Source of the DNA: Holtermannia corniformis | Taxonomy: Eukaryota; Basidiomycota; Tremellomycetes; Holtermanniales | DNA length: 64,000 bases | Direction of reading: 5' to 3' | Assembly (NCBI GenBank): GCA_001599935.1 | Contig: BCIJ01000018.1 | Coordinates: forward strand, 279,590-343,589 | Shown: in pieces, positions 1 to 9,963 of the stretch | Numbering within the stretch: the first letter of the stretch is position 1 | How the letters are laid out: every line of letters starts with the position of its first letter | Notes under the pieces: model-generated | The model's database searches: none | The model's input: only the letters and a program-made list of their open reading frames with translations | Told to the model about the DNA's origin: nothing | Position numbers and translations under genes: made by a program

Positions 1-344
1 GAAGATTGTGAAAGCATCGCGCGGCATACTGCCAAAGTCGACAGACCGGACGAAGCTTGCGCAAAGCTTGAGGCGATCCTACGCAGACGTCGGCTCCGGC
101 TATCTCCCGGTCAACCAGCACCTACCTTTGAAGCATCCGGACCCATAAGATCTTCCAAACCATCAATCGTTTTCATATCCTTGGAAATCTTCAGGGAACG
201 ATACAGCTTGGCGAGAGCGAGCGGCAGATGGTGCTTGCTTAGCTCGATGCACATGAGGTTGGTGAACGTGTCGTTGTAGCGAAAGATCATTGACATGAGC
301 TCGGTGTTGTGTCCGACCTTGGTGGCCGCCGATATGGGTGCCAT
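1..344 (-). CDS. F-box-like/LRR family protein, N-terminal part (runs off left edge)
   Basis: First of a tandem minus-strand family. Translation from the ATG at 342-344 opens with an F-box-like segment: VGHNTELMSMIF, then CIELSKHHLPLALAKLYRSL, then a DGLEDLMGPDASK motif that recurs in the neighbouring copies as DGLDDLVGP. A donor after ASK (GTAGGT) and an acceptor at about 64 join an exon reading LKLCASFVRSVDFGS, which aligns with QLCAASVRSINFGS in the copy at 1143-2384. F-box proteins usually link substrates to SCF ubiquitin ligases through Skp1. That role is inferred, since the F-box match is only at family-pattern level. The reading frame is open to the window edge, so the gene is probably intact but truncated here. 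Confidence 0.6.
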
Positions 345-633
345 AGTGAGAGATGTCGTATTGCCTAGCTTGGCTATAGAGGATACTAACTGGTGCGAGC
401 TGGTCGTTGGTGAGATGGCGGAGAGGGGTTGCGCGCACGGACGTCGCTTGTCGCCACCTGCGTAGGACGCGCAAGCTGGTGACCAGACGTATGACCGGCT
501 GATACTAAACGCTGAAGAGAGCACAGTGACACTGATGGTCAATGCATCGGTTAATGAACACTAGGGCACACGATATCATCTTGGATTCAAACAGACTTGG
601 AGCGTGTTGAGCTGAGTAGAGATCAGTCTTCAG

Positions 634-747
634 CTAGCGATGGGCAATCACGATACGAACGGTACACGCCAAGATGTCGTTGTGCGAGAAGATGAGTGCG
701 CGTAGCTCTGGCGTTGAGCCAACGCGAGTCGCAACCGTCGACTTCAT
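634..747 (-). pseudogene. Orphan F-box fragment of the tandem family
   Basis: A short minus-strand frame from the ATG at 745-747 carries the family opening VATRVGSTPELRALIFSHND, almost the same as the next copy (AATRVGSTLELLDLIFIHND). The similarity stops about 30 residues in and the frame ends at 634. The conserved SK...ALRALY, GLDDLVGP and leucine-rich regions are missing. It looks like the 5' remnant of a decayed or partly duplicated copy. A small functional F-box-only protein is possible but less likely. Confidence 0.55.
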
Positions 748-1142
748 GCTTGCGTGCGCTGCTTGAGACGTATTCACGGAGGTGCAGTCGTCGTCGTTGA
801 CCGCGATAGGGGTAGTCCGCGCGGACAAGCCCGTAGCCACCCGTGCGCACTGTCAGAGTCTACAGTCGTCGCTGCATGGCGTATGTGACATATACATCTT
901 AAAGAAGGACTGCAGTGTATAGGATAGAAGGCGGTAGGCTGTACAAACAGATTGGTGAACTGGCGAGGTATTCGGATGAGCTTGTAGGTTGCGGTACTGG
1001 ACGATGCGGTGCGAGTCTTGGGTCAATATGTATACATTGTCAGGTGGTGGTTGTTCGGCGACACTTGCGGCAAGACGGTCAGCTTTGCTCGTTTGTGACC
1101 GCGGACCTGATCACTCACGATGATCGGGGCCGCTGCGGTGAT
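748..1142. other. Intergenic, no gene seen
   Basis: This stretch lies between the orphan F-box fragment and the 3' end of the next family member. Open frames here are short and overlap each other, and none resembles the family. It may contain eroded sequence of the fragment's missing 3' part, but I could not recognise any. Confidence 0.4.
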
Positions 1143-2384
1143 TTAGAGATACCCTCCGAGCGTTGCCTGACAGGCGCGGTGTATCCAATCGATGGCTTGT
1201 TGCGCCCAGCTGGGTGGTGGTTTGGAGGGTGTCGGACCATACGCATAAAAGTACGCGTGGGGCGCGTACAGCTTCAGATAGTCCATGTCTGGCGCCGAGA
1301 AGGCTTGCGAGCCACGGAGTTCAGTGCCATGCAGAGACACGAGTAGGAGCCTAGGAAAGCACGTCTCTGGTAGCTGCAAGTTCTGCGGCCAAGGGCGCAC
1401 ACCGGCGCGCAGATCCAGGCACTTCAGCTGATCGCACGGTAACAAGGCTTGCAGCGCGGCTCCCAGAGGGACGAGTGTAGTGCCGTCGTAGCGGTCGGCG
1501 TAGCGGCCGACTTCAAGGTGCGTGATGGCGTGAAACAACTCGGCCACTCGTCGTAGAACCTTGATGCTCGTCGCGCACGGTAGAGTCAGCTCTTTCAAAG
1601 ATTCGCAAATACCCGGCAGAGATCCGAGTGCGCCAAGCAGACGTAATACGTCGTCCTCGCGAGCTTTGATGCACCGAATTCGTAACTTGACAAGCTGCAT
1701 GACTCCGACTTTGAGCCTGAGAGCGGTGAGGCGACGTTGTAGTGCTGACACCTCAGACCAGTCGAAGCTGACGCTTGTGAGTTCGGGTAAGCTGCACTCG
1801 GTGCACGGCCATGGTAGCGTGCTTGGATAGCTTAGCACATCGGCAGACCCAGTGAATTGTAGGCGCATGGTCCAGCTAGCTTGTGGCGGTGTAGCGCAGT
1901 GTTCGGCTGCTGACGCACAAGTCACAACGACATCCCACCGACCGAAGTCATATCCGGAAATGTAGTTTGTGATGGAGAAGCTGATTGTTGCCGTCTTGCG
2001 AAACGCGTCAGGTATGACGGGCGCCTGGAATATAGGGAGCAGCTTGCTATCAATCGAACCGAAGTTGATGGAGCGAACTGAAGCGGCACATAGTTGGCGA
2101 CGGAACTGTCGAACGTTCTGCGTCAACAAAGTCTGAATGTTCACCAGTAGGCTGCAGCGACTCACCGGGCTGCAATGAGGTCCAACAAGGTCGTCTAGGC
2201 CATCGACATGCTCGAGGTCTTTTGAGAGGACGACATGCGTGTAGAGGGCCTTCAGGGCGACTCGGTACGTTGCCCGGCTGACTTGGGTGCATGCAATGTT
2301 CGCCTTGGTGTCATTGTGGATGAAGATGAGATCTAGCAGCTCCAGCGTGGAGCCGACCCGAGTAGCTGCAGTCCGCGACTGCAT
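1143..2384 (-). CDS. F-box-like/LRR family protein
   Basis: About 390 residues after splicing. The start chosen is the internal ATG giving MQSRTAATRVGSTLELLDLI; an in-frame ATG 24 nt upstream (2406-2408) is the alternative. An N-terminal F-box-like helical segment (about residues 5-60) ends in DGLDDLVGPHC. An in-frame stretch of about 60 nt beginning GTGAGTCGC and ending GTTCGACAG is probably an intron. It is followed by a family-typical RRQLCAASVRSINFGS and then irregular leucine-rich repeats, for example LVKLRIRCIKA, ESLKELTLPCATSIKVL and DQLKCLDLRAG. The tail has a YAPHAYFYAYGPTPSKPP segment and WAQQAIDWIHRA, matching the end of the 3012-4327 copy. The likely role is substrate recognition for an SCF-type ligase, inferred from architecture only. 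Confidence 0.65.
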   Translation of the reverse strand: MQSRTAATRVGSTLELLDLIFIHNDTKANIACTQVSRATYRVALKALYTHVVLSKDLEHVDGLDDLVGPHCSPVSRCSLLVNIQTLLTQNVRQFRRQLCAASVRSINFGSIDSKLLPIFQAPVIPDAFRKTATISFSITNYISGYDFGRWDVVVTCASAAEHCATPPQASWTMRLQFTGSADVLSYPSTLPWPCTECSLPELTSVSFDWSEVSALQRRLTALRLKVGVMQLVKLRIRCIKAREDDVLRLLGALGSLPGICESLKELTLPCATSIKVLRRVAELFHAITHLEVGRYADRYDGTTLVPLGAALQALLPCDQLKCLDLRAGVRPWPQNLQLPETCFPRLLLVSLHGTELRGSQAFSAPDMDYLKLYAPHAYFYAYGPTPSKPPPSWAQQAIDWIHRACQATLGGYL

Positions 2385-2765
2385 GCCGGAGATGTGTGTG
2401 TTGCACAAGCTGTTGATAAGTTTGTGCCGTCGTCGCTGTTAGTGAGGAAAGGGGTTGCGCACAGACAGCGAGATTTGCCACCGTGCGCGTGCAGCTGGCC
2501 AATTTACGTTCTGAGACTGTACAGCATATGTTATATACATACGTCTAGACATGTCGAGGACGTTCGCGGAGACTACCAGCTACTGAATGAGAAGGAGAAG
2601 TGACTGGACAGCTGACAGACGGCGAAGGGCGAATGGCACAGGGGGCTGGTAGAGTACGGCGCCAGCGGAGACGAGGGACCAAACGAGCTTCTTGCCGAGT
2701 GAGTCATTTCTGTTGGCTGATGGGGAAGAACCGTGATGCATCTCGCTCGCTACGGCTCTACTTTG

Positions 2766-2895
2766 TAGGCTTCGCCTACGGCTCTGATGTCTAGCACGCC
2801 CTCCTGACTGTCTCGCCGGATGTAGTGTTCCTCGGCGCCTTGACTACATCCTCTGCGCGCCAGACTTGTCTTGGCTACATCCGCGCCGGATGTAG
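2766..2895. repeat. Cluster of three short perfect hairpins with a 17-bp direct repeat
   Basis: Within the 2385-3011 gap. GTAGGC-TTC-GCCTAC lies at 2766-2780. GGATGTAG at 2818-2825 pairs with CTACATCC at 2844-2851. CTACATCC at 2875-2882 pairs across five bases with GGATGTAG at 2888-2895. CGCCGGATGTAGTGTTC occurs twice, at 2814-2830 and 2884-2900. No coding sequence is evident in the gap. The cluster could be a remnant of a small palindromic element or a transcript-end structure for the gene at 3012-4327. Confidence 0.6.
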
Positions 2896-3011
2896 TGTTC
2901 GCCGGATGCGGCGTCGTGCCGGCTTGCCGAAGGGATGGCTGGCTGAGTGGCGTATTCCAACAATTTCTACTGGGCGCATTCCGAGGTACTCTCAACTCAC
3001 AGACCCCAGCC

Positions 3012-4327
3012 TTATCTGTCCTCTGTCTGGACCTCGTCTTTCGACAATTTTTGCCAGAATCTTCCGGATCTTGGTGAAGGACTGGGACTGAATGGAGGAC
3101 TCAGACTAGGTGATGGAGACCACCGATAGCGTTCGGCATTAAAGCTCTCCAACCACGCTTCGACCAGTTGCACCCAGCCTGTCTTGGGGTTTCCGAACGA
3201 TGAGTACGTGCGGCCTTCGTACGGTGAGGTCTCGGTCGTGATGTGCACCAGGTCCGGGGCGTATTGCCGAACATATGCCAAGTCGCTGACAGGAAAGCGG
3301 TGGATTCCACGAAGTGCTGGTACAAAGCAATTCAGTATCGCGAGCTTGGGAAACGACGTTTCTGGTGCCGGCAGGCCAGAGGGTCGAGGGAGAAGGCGGA
3401 CTGGAAGTGTCAATTGGCGGAGCTTCTGGCAGCTGGCCAGCGCTTGCAGAGCTTCTTCGAGAGGGAAAGCAGGTTCGTTGAAGTCGGTGAAGCTTTTCCA
3501 ATTTGCATCGATCGTGAGATATTCGAGTCCGGGGAGTGTCCCGTTGATCGTCGAAAGGACCTTGAGCGTACACGGGCAGGGCAAGCTCAAGAACGTCAAG
3601 CAGTCGAGTCGAAGAATTGATGACTGCATGAGTGCCAGCAGCTGCACGGCTTCTTCCTCTCTGATGGGCTCCTCACTGTCAAGAACCAGACAGTCCAGTG
3701 TGGCGTACGGCGCGAAATCACCCAGTGCCAACTCGACGGCTTGCAGGCTGACTCCTGGGCGGACTCCTGTCCAGTCGAGCATGAGTTCGGAGTACACCCA
3801 GGGCAGATGCAGTTCAACATGTCCGCCTGGCCGACCCGTGTACTCCGCCCGCGCTGTGGTCGGTGCATCTGAGCCGCTGGTGACGACGGTGATTTTCCAT
3901 GCTTGGTGGACGCTCGTCTGGGTCGTCGCGACGCGGAACTTGAGCATGTTGACTTTGGGGAAATTCTCCAGTAGGTCTGTGGCCTTCCATGAATCGAACT
4001 GACTGCGTCTGATATCGTGGAGCTCGATGACGCGAATGGCTGATGCACAGATTTCGCGACGCAGCTGGAAATCGTGAGTGACCGGACCGGAGGATCAGAG
4101 ACATATACCTTGCTGCCGTCGGGTCCCACGAGGTCATCTACAACATCGACGGGCTTGACATGGTGCGAGAGCTGGACAGTGTGGTACAACGCCCGCAGAG
4201 CGACGGGAAGCATCGCCTTGCTGACCTCCGTGCAGGTGATGTGGGTCAGGAAGTCTGAGTGCGCGAGGATCATTGACATGAGCTCGACGTTCGAGCCGAC
4301 CCTGTCAGCTGCCGACGTGGGCGGCAT
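3012..4327 (-). CDS. F-box-like/LRR family protein
   Basis: The start is the ATG giving MPPTSAADRVGSNVELMSMI. Exon 1 encodes the F-box-like segment and ends at LVGPDGSK, where a donor (GTATATG) occurs at the same place as in the sister copies. Exon 2 encodes LRREICASAIRVIELHDIRR and a long region with leucine-rich stretches (SLQAVELALGDF, LRLDCLTFLSLPCPCTLKVL, CQKLRQLTLPVRLL). It then has the family tail WVQLVEAWLESF followed by a Ser/Pro-rich C-terminus (PSPSLSPPFSPSPSPRS) that the other copies lack. Spliced length is near 410 residues. The extended tail may be derived from low-complexity expansion near the 3' end. Role in ubiquitin ligase targeting is inferred. Confidence 0.65.
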
Positions 4328-4681
4328 GGCTTGCTTGTTTGTTGGGACGGATGCGTGGTGGTTGTCGATGGTGAGGGATAGGTGTGCGCACGGACAGTTG
4401 TGTTTTGCCACCCGGCCTGTGCTGAGTCGACACGACTGGATCTTCGCGACGCGCCATGGGCAGCATGAATGATGCCTCTTGCCGTGAGCAAGTGAGTGCC
4501 CGAGTACGTGACGCTCGATACGAGCAGCGGAGGCTACACTTTCAGCCGAGCCTGCTTGTGAGAAGAGATACCAAGCTACAAATCTGATGCATGAGATGAC
4601 ACCGGGATGGGATGGTTGCACCATGGCACTGAGGTAGGGTGTTGAAGGATATAGGCATGGCGCCGCGGGATCTGCTGGTCG
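4328..4681. other. Intergenic between tandem F-box copies
   Basis: About 350 bp upstream of the 3012-4327 gene, which should hold its promoter. No TATA-like or other recognisable element stands out. The open frames are short and unlike the family. Confidence 0.35.
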
Positions 4682-6080
4682 TCAGCAGGCAACACCAGCA
4701 TACTGCCGTTCGACGCACCACATGGTTGATACAGAGGCCATCTCCTTGGGCAGCTTCCGCCAAGTGGAGCCTGCCGCTGCCTCGACCGCCTCGAGGTACT
4801 GCTTGCATTGCTCCAGCCACGCACAGGTAAACCATTCCTCCACACCACATGTCCAAGCATGAGCGGTGGATTGCTCACCACGCCAATACGTGGAGATCCG
4901 GGGTGGCTGGGAGCAATACTTCGCCACCCAGCCGGCTGTCGTGGTTGACAATTGATTGACGCCCCGCAGGATAGCGGAGTTGAGCCGGATGACGCGCAAG
5001 AGAGGGAAGAGCTCGACAGGCTCGGGTAGGTGTGACAGCTGAGGCGAGAACAGGGCTTCGAGTACCAGGGACTGTAGGCGCGGACAGCCGGCGAGCAAGA
5101 GGAGTGCTTCTTGAAGCTGTAACACGTGCTCCGGGTTGTAAGCCAGCTCGTATGGGGTTGCTGACATGGGATAGAGTTGAAGATCCTCTAGTGCTGGGGC
5201 CGCTTGTGCGATTGCCTGGAGCGTCGCAGTTGTCGTCCGAGTGACAAGGCGCAAACTGCGCAAGTGGCTGAAGCGGTTCATCGACGCAAGTGTGTCCCAC
5301 ACTTGAAGAAACTGCGTCTCTGAGAAAAGGTCCCCGGAGGACCAATCGAGCCGCACGAGGGTGGTAACGCCGCCGTCCAGGCCGTTTTCCAATTCCTCAA
5401 TCATATAGGCCATTCCGCCTGTACTGACACGAGGGCGTTCCTCGATCGAGACAGAGCGTCCGACACAGTGCCAGGGAAGATCCGGCTTCGGTTCCAAACG
5501 GTAGCTGTCGCCAGAGAGAACGGCCCGCATACGGTGCCTCGGATCTGATATCCAGTCATCTGCGTTTCTGTCGACACATGCGAGGTCTAGTGTGATGTCC
5601 CACAATATTTCCGTTGTAGCCGAATCCTCGAGGCGAAAAGTGACTTCTCCGACGTCGATGAGGTCTGCAGGGATAACCGGTAAAGAATCCGGTGTGAAGC
5701 ACTGATAGTCGTGATGCCTAAGATCGAGTGACCGTATCAGCGACTTGTACAGTTGCGCACGGTCCTGGAGTTCATCAATCTATGTAGGCGTAACTGCGTG
5801 TACCACTCACTGGCGGGCAAGCCATTCCCGCGCGGTCAAGCACACTTGAAAAGCGATTCCCAAATGCAGCCGGATCGCGGAGATAGTCGTCATTATACAG
5901 TTCTCTACCGACGCCGACCTCGATTTGGCGCCAGATCTTGCGGAGCGTGACAAGCATCAAGCTTTTCGAGAGGACGAGACATTTGAGGTCGGTGGATGTT
6001 GAATTGTGGATAAAGATCATCGACATCAAGTAATGATTGCGCGCTACGCGGCTCGCGGCTGACGTGCTTCGCACCATCAT
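4682..6080 (-). CDS. Divergent F-box-like/LRR family protein
   Basis: The start ATG at 6078-6080 gives MMVRSTSAASRVARNHYLMS, then MIFIHNSTSTDLKCLVLSKS, which aligns with the family F-box segment. The GLDDLVGP motif is replaced by NDDYLRDPAAFGNRFSSV. An intron (GTGAGTGGT...CTCCAG, about 47 nt) joins exon 2, DRAQLYKSLIRSLDLRHHDY. That is followed by WDITLDLACVDRNADDW and leucine-rich segments such as FSHLRSLRLVTRT and CPRLQSLVLEALFSPQL. The C-terminus (CGVEEWFTCAWLEQCKQYLE...) keeps the family pattern of a terminal aromatic helix. It is the most diverged copy, which suggests an older duplication than the others. Confidence 0.6.
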
Positions 6081-6455
6081 ACGTGTTTGAATGTCGCTGC
6101 AGGGCTACAGGTGATGTGGTCTTGCAGCTGAGCGGTGGAAGCATCTTCAAAGACACGCGCAGCGATGGACGCGTCACGATCTTGCCTACCACGTGACAAC
6201 GTTTCAGATGCTCTCGTGGCGTTTCAGCTAGCGTGTGCTTGCCCTGGATTGTTACTTCCAACATCCCTTCTAGAGGATGGGCTACGTGCATTCTAGACTG
6301 ACTCGCAACATAATTATGGAGAAGCAATGAAGGAACCAATTTCCTGCTGACTTCCTGTGTGCGGTGGTGCCCGTTGTCATGTCGGGTGTCATGTCGGGTG
6401 CGGCGGGAAATACGTCGCAGCCGCAAAATACAAGCACGACATACATGCAGCAAGC
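6081..6455. other. Intergenic, no gene seen
   Basis: This gap lies between the start of the last F-box-like gene and the 3' end of MFAP1. It contains short direct repeats near 6378-6400 (tgtcatgtcgggtg twice) and no supported frame. It should include the promoter of the 4682-6080 gene. Confidence 0.35.
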
Positions 6456-8195
6456 CTACCTCCGCCTGTCCTTATCTCTGCTATCCCTGTCCCTATCCCG
6501 CCGTGGGCTCCGACTCCGACTCCGATCTCGTCTTCGCTCTCCACCCCCATCCCTGCGCTCATCATACCGCTTCTGCTCTCCGCCGCCCCATGAACGCGAC
6601 CCTGACCCAAGCGCAGCATTATTGGCACTCGTGCCGTACGCGCCTGGGTGCGATGGATCGAATTGTTGGACGTTTGGACAGTCTCTCTTGAGATGTGGGC
6701 CGCCACCTGATCACTCACGTCAGCTATGCGGTGATGGTAGGCAAGGGACTGACAGTTGAAGCAGCCCTCGCTGAAGCCGCCCTGTCCTGAATTGGGTCGT
6801 GCAGCGGCACCCCAGCCGCCTTGTGTCGTATCTTGGTCTGCCAAATGGGTGTACTGCGGGGTATCAGCGTGCACTTGGGGACAACAATGGCGCTGCCAAC
6901 CTTGGTTTGCGACATCTAGAGCAGAATCATCAGCATAGCTCAGTCATATCGGGCTGTCCGCCACGTACCTTGCCAAAGTTGCGCTTCTGCATAATCTTGG
7001 GCAACAGCGCCACATCGACGGTACTCTCCAACTGAACACTGTAGTCGCGTTTGAGGATCTCGTCGTCCTGTCCGACCATCAATACCCCTGTTCCTATCCG
7101 AGCTAACGCGACCCACCTGGTGGAAAGCGCCCTTGTGGTAATACTTTTCCAAGAACGCGCGCTCGCCCTTTGGTTTCTCGTCTCGAGTCTTTTGCGCATA
7201 CGCCTCGTCCTCTCGCAACCTCTGGTCTTCCGGCATGGCTCGCCGCCGGTCAATCTCGGCTTGTTCTGCGTCGCGCTCTGCAGCGGCCTGCTGGTCGCGC
7301 AGCATGCGTGCGAGCTCTCGTGCTCGCCAGTCTTCAAATTCACCGGCGGGATCGAGCCCATCAGTGTCGTCGACGTCGGGGTTGACTTCTTGAGCTTCCT
7401 CTGGGGGATTCGTCAGTGCCGAATTGCGGTGGAGATGCAAGCAGCCACGCACTCTCTGCCAGTTCTCGCCGAATCGTCTCGCCAGCCAGCAGCTTGCTAT
7501 CTAGTCGTCGTTGTTCCCGCGCTTCCTCTTCGCGTTTCTCGGCCTCGATGCGGGCTGCCTCCTCTGCCTCTCTTGCAATCACCGTCTCTCGATTAGCTCT
7601 GTGAACGACCGTAAGTATTGTCTGCGTGCCTCGTTAGCCGTACGCACTTTGCAACAAACGTCGGACGATAGACTGGCTTCTTCTCCTCCTCAGACGACTC
7701 TTCTTCCGAGTCGGTCTCGTACTCGCTCGACTGCCGTCATCAGTCATCGCCCTATAACGTCTAATCCGCAGCCTCACCTCGTCTCCCTGTTTCAGACCCG
7801 CCGCCTTTTGCGGCACCTCATCCTCATCATCCGTCTCCTCTTCACCACTCGATTCCTCCTCTTCTATACGCCGCATCAGCCCCACCCATCCCCATCCTCA
7901 CCGACTCACGCTTCACCTCGTCCGGCTGCTGACCACCGATCAACACCCGCCCATTCTCCACCTTGACATCCTTGAGCTGTACCCGCATCTTGCTCCCCTC
8001 TCCGAGCTGGACCACCCTCCCTGCCCCACCCGCAACCGCATTCGCATCGTCCTGCCGCACCGGCTCAGGTCGGTGCAACTCTTGGTCCTCGTCTTCATCG
8101 CTGTCGCTGTCGGACGCTACGGGTGCGCCTTTGGGTGCCCGGCCGGGAAAGTAGCGTACTTTGGCTGGCTTTGGTGGTTTGGCCGGTGCTGGCAT
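6456..8195 (-). CDS. MFAP1-like spliceosomal protein with CCHC knuckle and RS/RD tail
   Basis: The start at 8193-8195 gives MPAPAKPPKPAKVRYFPGRA, followed by acidic patches (DSDSDEDEDQE; EEESSGEEETDDEDE). Then come a charged helical region (VIAREAEEAARIEAEKREEE, RARELARMLRDQQAAAERDA) and the conserved block ERAFLEKYYHKGAFHQ. After that are LKRDYSVQLESTVD and LPKIMQKRNFGK, then KYTHLADQDTT, the family hallmark. A 15-nt microexon (6901-6915) sits between the last two. The final intron (6707-6753) joins CFNC to GGPHLKRDCP, making a CX2CX3HX4C zinc knuckle. The tail is RSRSRSPRRDRDRD, so the repetitive DNA at 6459-6600 is coding. MFAP1 is a component of the activated spliceosome. Recognition is strong; exact internal splice sites are by eye. 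Confidence 0.85.
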
Positions 8196-8444
8196 TGTAA
8201 GAGAGGTGTATGGAGACCAACACACAGGGAGACGTGCAAGGTGCTTGCAGCTGAGCTCGTCCACGGATCGGACCAGAGACAACCACGTGGCAATGCCTCC
8301 ACTTGAGCATGGTGGAGGTTTGGGTGTCGATCGGTGTTCGGCGAAGCGCAAGTAGGCTGCTCGAACAAGAGAGCATCGCGCAAACTCAGGATGGACAGCT
8401 GTACACCACTGCCTGTCTATCGCACGGAATTTGCATACGGAGCA

Positions 8445-9414
8445 TCACTGAGCATGCGACAGCTTGTAAGCTCTCCACAGCGCCTCCCAGCTCTCGCCCG
8501 TCAACTCGTCAATCCACCCTGCGCTCCATTCCTCATCCTCCAGCTTGGCATTAATCGCGCCAATCGTTGACTGGCGCGGTTCTCGTCCTGACGCGGGCAC
8601 CAGCTGCTGTTCGCCGTCCAATGCTGTCGGTGTTGCCTGCTTGTTGATCCATTGGAGAAAGTACGCGCCAACACTGTAACCATCTTTATATCCCTCTTCA
8701 TCTTGACCTTGGCCTGCTGCAGGCCAATGCGATGGTGCATAGCCGGCGTCAAGACGGATATAGTCTGCAAGTGACTCGATCCACCACCAGGGCGCCGTGT
8801 GGCTGCCCTACGCTCAGTGGGTCAGTCACTGGCTCGTACGAGCAGAGGGATAGACGCACATCGTTCTGAATCACATGCACTAGCTCGTGCAAGACTACCA
8901 ACGGTGTCAATATCCGAGCAACCACGGTATACCAGTTAGACGTACTGATCCCTCTGATCTCATGCTCGAAAGCACGCTGCTCAACCTCCCGCCTGCTTGC
9001 ATCACTTCCGATCCGGTTTCCCCAACCCACCAGGAAACGACAGCTGATCGTGATGGCACCACCCTTCGTCGCCGCCAAGCCGTCTTTGTCATCGAGCACG
9101 AGCCTCACGATCGTATGCCGGCGCCTGCGATTGCTCGGTTTCAGGAATGCATCGATGGTTCCGTACGCTTCGAGAAGAAACGCCTCGATGCGTTGCCTGC
9201 GGAATGCCGAGTGGAAGACAGATATGCCTTGGCGGAGGATATTGGAAGTAGGTGTTGGATAGTGGATCTGGAAGATGACGGTGTTGGGTGGGAGAGGCGT
9301 CAGGTGCGCTTCGGGTAGTGAGACGAGGTATGTCTGCTCATTCGCATTGAGGGGGTTTGAGCCAGAGTCGAGGTCATCATATCGGGAGGCAGCTGGGGAC
9401 ACGATGGCTGGCAT
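8445..9414 (-). CDS. Basic secretory protein-type peptidase (PF04450-like)
   Basis: Two exons. Exon 1 starts MPAIVSPAASRYDDLDSG and ends LTPLVVLHELVHVIQND. A 51-nt intron (GTGCGTCTA...GAGCGTAG) then joins GSHTAPWWWIESLADYIRLD. The HELVHVIQ motif (HExxH) and the downstream WxxESLADYIRLDAG are the zinc-metalloprotease signature of the plant/bacterial BSP family. The C-terminal region (SVGAYFLQWINKQ; LTGESWEALWRAYKL) also fits. Unlike many relatives, no convincing N-terminal signal peptide is seen, so the enzyme may be intracellular or use a different start. Substrate is unknown. It is transcribed in the same direction as MFAP1, with about 250 bp between the two genes. Confidence 0.8.
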
Positions 9415-9963
9415 AGCGAGGATGCATGCCCGTTGTCAAGCAAGCCAAGCGGAGAGTGCGGAGACTCCACGCTACAGCCAGCACGTGGAGGTGATCAGCG
9501 CGGGACGTGCTGTGGTCCTTGAAGGACAGAACACAGAGACGCAAGTGATGCATCTGATTGCATCTAAGAGCTTGCAGGAGCAGTCGAACTCTGCATGTCC
9601 CAATGATGCCAACAACTGATCATTACGATCCCGACCCTACCGTCTGCACGTCATGCTCAGTTCTCATGCGAGGCGTACGCTATGTTTGTACACTCGTCGC
9701 ACTCGAGTATCATACCTCTCGCAGCACTCTCTCGCGCTACCGGCTCTGCAACCTACGAAGCACCCTGCGGAAGGAACCCGTCATCGGCGTTAACTCGGAT
9801 CCGCCACTGCAAGAGTGCCACTTTGAATCTCTGAAATCGGCGTTAAGATTTTGTTTCCCACGAGATTTCGACCGCGTTGGCTGCGGTCCTGCGCCTGGCC
9901 GTGTTTGGTCGAGGGTACGGCGCAGCTCGGGCTCACTTCAAGTCACTCTCAAGACTCGTCAAA
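9415..9963. other. Divergent intergenic region upstream of eL14
   Basis: About 550 bp between the divergently transcribed peptidase and ribosomal protein genes, so it should carry both promoters. No TATA box is evident. Frames present here (for example 9558-9974) end inside the ribosomal protein's first intron and have no coding character. Confidence 0.4.

Noticed and set aside
6389..6874. 161-codon frame reading through the end of MFAP1
   Set aside because: Splicing out 6707-6753 gives the zinc knuckle and RS/RD tail, which fits the family; the unspliced frame does not.
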